64,000 bases of DNA from CBDHCC01 sp965219235 (GTDB lineage: Bacteria; Pseudomonadota; Alphaproteobacteria; Sphingomonadales; Sphingomonadaceae): assembly GCA_965219235.1 (NCBI GenBank), contig OZ244721.1, positions 310,001 to 374,000 of the forward strand, read 5' to 3'. Made by a program: the position numbers and the translations under genes. Shown piece by piece: positions 61,281-64,000 of this stretch. Every line of letters starts with the position of its first letter. Position 1 is the first letter of the stretch. The notes beneath the pieces were generated by a model that saw only the letters and a program-made list of their open reading frames with translations, had not been told where the DNA came from and ran no database searches.

Positions 61281-61982
61281 TCACGCCGCCGATTTCTCCT
61301 TCTCCTCCTCCGGATCGCGCAGCACGTAGCCGCGGCCCCAGACGGTCTCGATATAATGGTCGCCGCCGCAGGCCAGCGCGAGCTTCTTGCGGAGCTTGCA
61401 GATGAACACGTCGATGATCTTCAGCTCCGGCTCGTCCATGCCGCCATAGAGGTGGTTCAGGAACATCTCCTTGGTGAGCGTCGTGCCCTTGCGGCGGCTC
61501 AAGAGGTCCAGCATCGCGTATTCCTTGCCGGTCAGGTGGATGCGGTTGCCGTCCGCCTCCACCATCTTGGCGTCCAGGTTGACGGCCAGCTTGCCGGTGC
61601 GGATCACCGACTGGCTGTGGCCCTGGCTGCGGCGCACGACCGCCTGGATGCGGGCGACCAGCTCGTCCTTGTGGAACGGCTTGGTGACGTAGTCGTCGGC
61701 GCCGAAGCCGAAGGAGCGGATCTTCGAATCCATCTCGCCCACGCCCGACAGGATCAGCACGGGAGTCGCGACCTTTGCGACGCGCAGCTTCTTCAGCACG
61801 TCGAGCCCGTGCATGTCGGGCAGATTCAGGTCCAGGAGGATGATGTCGTAGTCGTAGAGCTTGCCGAGGTCGATGCCCTCTTCGCCCAGGTCGGTGGTGT
61901 AGATGTTGAACCCCTCGGTCGCCAGCATCATCTCGATCGCCTTGGCGGTCGTCGGCTCGTCCTCGATCAGCAGTACGCGCAT
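61281..61982 (-). CDS. ctrA: Cell-cycle response regulator CtrA
   Basis: The 233-aa OmpR-type regulator has receiver acidic residues E7-D8, phospho-acceptor D51 (IILLDLNLPD) and Lys in YVTKPF. The DNA-binding winged helix (about 125-225) includes LTGKEYAMLDLLSRRKGTTLTKEMFLNHLYGG and the nearly invariant ETVWGRGYVL. The tail ends SAA; in Caulobacter the terminal Ala-Ala is needed for ClpXP proteolysis. CtrA controls division, motility and, in sphingomonads, other late functions. The ATG at 61982 is the family start. Confidence 0.97.
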   Translation of the reverse strand: MRVLLIEDEPTTAKAIEMMLATEGFNIYTTDLGEEGIDLGKLYDYDIILLDLNLPDMHGLDVLKKLRVAKVATPVLILSGVGEMDSKIRSFGFGADDYVTKPFHKDELVARIQAVVRRSQGHSQSVIRTGKLAVNLDAKMVEADGNRIHLTGKEYAMLDLLSRRKGTTLTKEMFLNHLYGGMDEPELKIIDVFICKLRKKLALACGGDHYIETVWGRGYVLRDPEEEKEKSAA

Positions 61983-62051
61983 CGTCTGAACCCCTATGAA
62001 ACGTCTAAGCCGTTGCGTGCGCACCCGCTTTCGGCGGGTGCTCACCGTCCA

Positions 62052-62084
62052 TTAACCTAATCGTATCTGAAGCGAAAAGGTTAA
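62052..62084 (-). promoter_or_regulatory. ctrA promoter region with CtrA-type half-sites
   Basis: Two TTAACC half-sites in inverted order (62079-62084 and, as GGTTAA on the minus strand, 62052-62057) sit 70-100 nt upstream of ctrA in an AT-rich patch. They resemble the CtrA-binding TTAA motif and suggest autoregulation. No GANTC site was found between here and the ATG. Confidence 0.45.
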
Positions 62085-62099
62085 CGGGGTCTTACCCCG
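62085..62099 (-). terminator. Terminator after the AI-2E family permease
   Basis: CGGGGT-AAG-ACCCCG followed by TTAACCTTTT on the minus strand overlaps the permease stop. It is a classic short intrinsic terminator and isolates ctrA from upstream transcription. Confidence 0.55.
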
Positions 62100-63210
62100 C
62101 CTCGCTGTCCCGTCCTGGGAGCGGTGGCGTACCGTCGGCTCGCGCGCGGGCGTCGGCGTGGCCGGGATCGCCGCGCCGGCCGGGCAGCACGTCCTCGCCG
62201 ATCACCTCGCGCAGGTAGAGGCTGTTGATGAGGCTGTAGGCCGCCACCAGGATCGCGGCCGAGAAGAACAGGCCGAACACCCCGAACACCACCCCGATGG
62301 CGATGATCGCGAACAGCGTCACGGCGGGCGGGATCGAGATCACCCGTTGCTGGATGTAGGGCGTGATGAACGGCGTCTGGATCGCGCGCACCAGCGCGTA
62401 GACCGCGAGCGCGCCGACGAAGGCATCGGTGCTCTCCGTCGCCGCCAGCCCGAGCGCCGGCAGCATCGCCGCCACCGGGCCGACATAGGGGATGAACTCC
62501 GAGATGCCGGCGAGCAGGCCGAGCGCGGCCGGGGAGGGCACGCCCACCGCCCACAGGCCGAGGCCGGTCAACGTGCCGATCGCGATCATGGCGATCAGCT
62601 GCGTCTTCAGCCACAGGCGCAGCGTGACGCTCAGGTCGTCGAAGGCGTCGGCGACCGCAGGCCGCTTGTCGTGCGGGATCAGGAGCAGGAGGCCGCGCCG
62701 GTAGAGCGTGGGATCGAGCGCGAAGAAGACCGAGCCGACGAGCACCAGGAGGAAGTTGAGCGTGAGCGTGACCGCGCCCTCCGCCAGCGACCCCAGGTCC
62801 TGCGCCACCCGGCTGCCCCGGTAGGCGTCGCGCAGCGCGTTGGCGACCGTGTCGCCGACCGGGCTCACCCTGAGGCGCGCCTCGCCGTCCGCCACCAGCT
62901 GCGGCAGCGCGCGGATCAGCTCCGAGATCTGGGACGAGAACTGCACGCCGAACAGCCAGACGAGGAAACCCACCGCCGCCAGCACGGTCGCGATCGCGAT
63001 CCCCAGGGCGGCGCGGGCGGGCACCCCCAGCCGGCGCACCAGCTGGTCGTCGATCGTGCGGATCACGACCGCGCCCAGCACCGAGCCGAAGGCCAGGATC
63101 AGGAGGTCGGTCGTCTTGTAAAGGACCACCAGCAGCCCGGCCACGGCGGCCAGCATGAACAGCCGCCGGACGAAGCGCGCGTCCCGTTCGTCCGGGGCGA
63201 GGCGCTTCAC
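62092..63210 (-). CDS. AI-2E family permease
   Basis: The 372-aa protein has seven to eight TM segments in the AI-2E/PerM pattern: two N-terminal helices, a long amphipathic region (ISELIRALPQLVADGEARL), then ISEFIPYVGPVAAMLPALGLA and the C-terminal pair with PFITPYIQQRVISIPP. Members include putative autoinducer-2 exporters and Na+/H+ antiporters, so the name does not fix the function. The GTG start overlaps the LysR stop (GTGA). The C-terminal 25 residues are hydrophilic. Confidence 0.88.
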   Translation of the reverse strand: MKRLAPDERDARFVRRLFMLAAVAGLLVVLYKTTDLLILAFGSVLGAVVIRTIDDQLVRRLGVPARAALGIAIATVLAAVGFLVWLFGVQFSSQISELIRALPQLVADGEARLRVSPVGDTVANALRDAYRGSRVAQDLGSLAEGAVTLTLNFLLVLVGSVFFALDPTLYRRGLLLLIPHDKRPAVADAFDDLSVTLRLWLKTQLIAMIAIGTLTGLGLWAVGVPSPAALGLLAGISEFIPYVGPVAAMLPALGLAATESTDAFVGALAVYALVRAIQTPFITPYIQQRVISIPPAVTLFAIIAIGVVFGVFGLFFSAAILVAAYSLINSLYLREVIGEDVLPGRRGDPGHADARARADGTPPLPGRDSEAG

Positions 63211-64000
63211 GCGCCCTCGCCGCCCAGATGCTCCCGCCGGCGCAGCCGCTCGGCGGCGAAGCGGAGGAAGGCGTCGACGCGCGCCGGTCGGAACGCGCCG
63301 GGCGGGGTCACCAGGTGGAGCGCCAACGGCGGCACGGGCCAGTCGGGCAGCACTTGCACCAGCCGTCCCCTCCTCACATCGTCGCCCACGATGAACCCCG
63401 GCAGTTGCGCGATGCCGCCGCCGGCGCGCAGCAGCGGCAGCATGGCGTCGCCGTTGTCCACCCACAGCGGCCCGTCGGGACGGATCGCGATCGGCCCGTC
63501 GCGCCCGGCGAACCGCCAGGGATCGGGCGCGCCACCGGCGGTGTAGAGCAGGCAGCGGTGGTTGCCTAGCTCCGCCGGCGCGCCGGGCCGGCCGTGGTCG
63601 TGGAGGTAGCGCGGCGCGGCGACCGTCAGCAGCGGCACCGCGCACAGCCGCCGGGCGCGCAGCGTGCTGTCGGGCAGCGCGCCGATGCGGAAGGCGACGT
63701 CGAACCCTTCCGCCACCAGGTCCACCCGCGCGTCGGACAGCGCCAGCTCGATCCGCGTGCCGGGCCGCTCCGCCAGCCAGTCGGCCACCACCGGGGCCAC
63801 GTGGCGCAGGCCGAAAGAGGTGGGGGCGGTGACGCGGATCGGCCCGGCGAGCGCGGCGGCGGAGTCCTGCGCCGCCTCCTCCGCCGCGCGCGCCTCGCCC
63901 AGGATGCGCCGCGCCCGGTCGGCTAGCGCCGCGCCGCTGGGCGTCAGCGTCAGCCGGCGCGAGGTGCGGTGGAACAGCGGCGTCGCCAGCCGCGCCTCCA
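63207..64000 (-). CDS. LysR family transcriptional regulator, N-terminus outside window
   Basis: The frame is open to the right edge. It enters in the HTH domain with LEARLATPLFHRTSRRLTLTPSG, the end of the LysR wing, then a linker helix and a full substrate-binding domain (VTAPTSFGLRHVAP, ELALSDARVDLVAEGFDVAFRIG). About 40 N-terminal residues are missing. It belongs to the GcvA/DsdC-like group that usually acts on adjacent genes; here it is co-transcribed with the permease. Confidence 0.9.
   Translation of the reverse strand, partial: EARLATPLFHRTSRRLTLTPSGAALADRARRILGEARAAEEAAQDSAAALAGPIRVTAPTSFGLRHVAPVVADWLAERPGTRIELALSDARVDLVAEGFDVAFRIGALPDSTLRARRLCAVPLLTVAAPRYLHDHGRPGAPAELGNHRCLLYTAGGAPDPWRFAGRDGPIAIRPDGPLWVDNGDAMLPLLRAGGGIAQLPGFIVGDDVRRGRLVQVLPDWPVPPLALHLVTPPGAFRPARVDAFLRFAAERLRRREHLGGEGA

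Noticed and set aside
1..64000. CRISPR arrays, prophage, rRNA operons, replication origins
   Set aside because: No regularly spaced direct repeats, no structural phage genes, no rRNA segments and no dnaA-box clusters were seen.

Overview
The window is high-GC chromosomal DNA of an alphaproteobacterium, most likely a member of the Sphingomonadaceae. Supporting evidence: a CtrA cell-cycle regulator with a C-terminal Ala-Ala, an outer-membrane TonB-dependent receptor of the sphingomonad type, the rne / amiC / mrcA / prfB neighbourhood usual in this class, and several families of palindromic intergenic repeats. No rRNA, CRISPR array, plasmid or phage module was seen.

Layout. 1-5024: molybdenum hydroxylase locus. 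Maturation genes (a partial nucleotidyltransferase and XdhC) diverge from a three-subunit [2Fe-2S]/FAD/Moco aldehyde-oxidase-type enzyme. 5025-6445: PAS-domain protein and tRNA-Thr. 6753-15798: a catabolic cluster on the minus strand (TonB receptor, MFS carrier, Baeyer-Villiger monooxygenase, short-chain dehydrogenase, aldehyde dehydrogenase, TetR). 16222-21415: a glucoside-use cluster (MFS carrier, periplasmic GH3 glucosidase, FucP/GluP-type sugar carrier) with a LacI-type operator. 21440-26444: a TetR-EmrA-EmrB-NodT tripartite efflux operon. 26461-34510: GH130-like enzyme, spore-photoproduct-lyase-like radical SAM protein, lipoprotein methyltransferase, prfB, PBP1A and amidase. 35124-40012: rne, M48 protease with TPRs, DsbA-like protein. 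40105-44068: rlmE, ppx, tRNA-Gln and a TelA/XpaC pair. 44421-48254: a sugar-dehydrogenase/PEBP fusion and typA.

48282-50382 is the accessory island and the most interesting part. It is a complete retron, visibly AT-richer than its surroundings and set between typA and murA. On the minus strand it has a promoter, an msr-msd RNA closed by a perfect 10-bp a1/a2 repeat, a nucleoside-deoxyribosyltransferase-like effector, and a reverse transcriptase with the retron hallmarks NAxxH, YADD and VTG. Its msd hairpin shares a 16-nt core and similar arms with two palindromic intergenic repeats elsewhere in this window (46.2 and 53.1 kb), which links the retron DNA template to a genomic repeat family.

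50384-64000 returns to core genes: murA, a DUF2721 membrane protein, an SDR, an ion channel with an unusual selectivity filter, ispG, a minimal M1 peptidase, a DMT exporter, an ATP-grasp / alpha-E / transglutaminase operon, ctrA with likely autoregulatory boxes, an AI-2E family permease and a partial LysR regulator.
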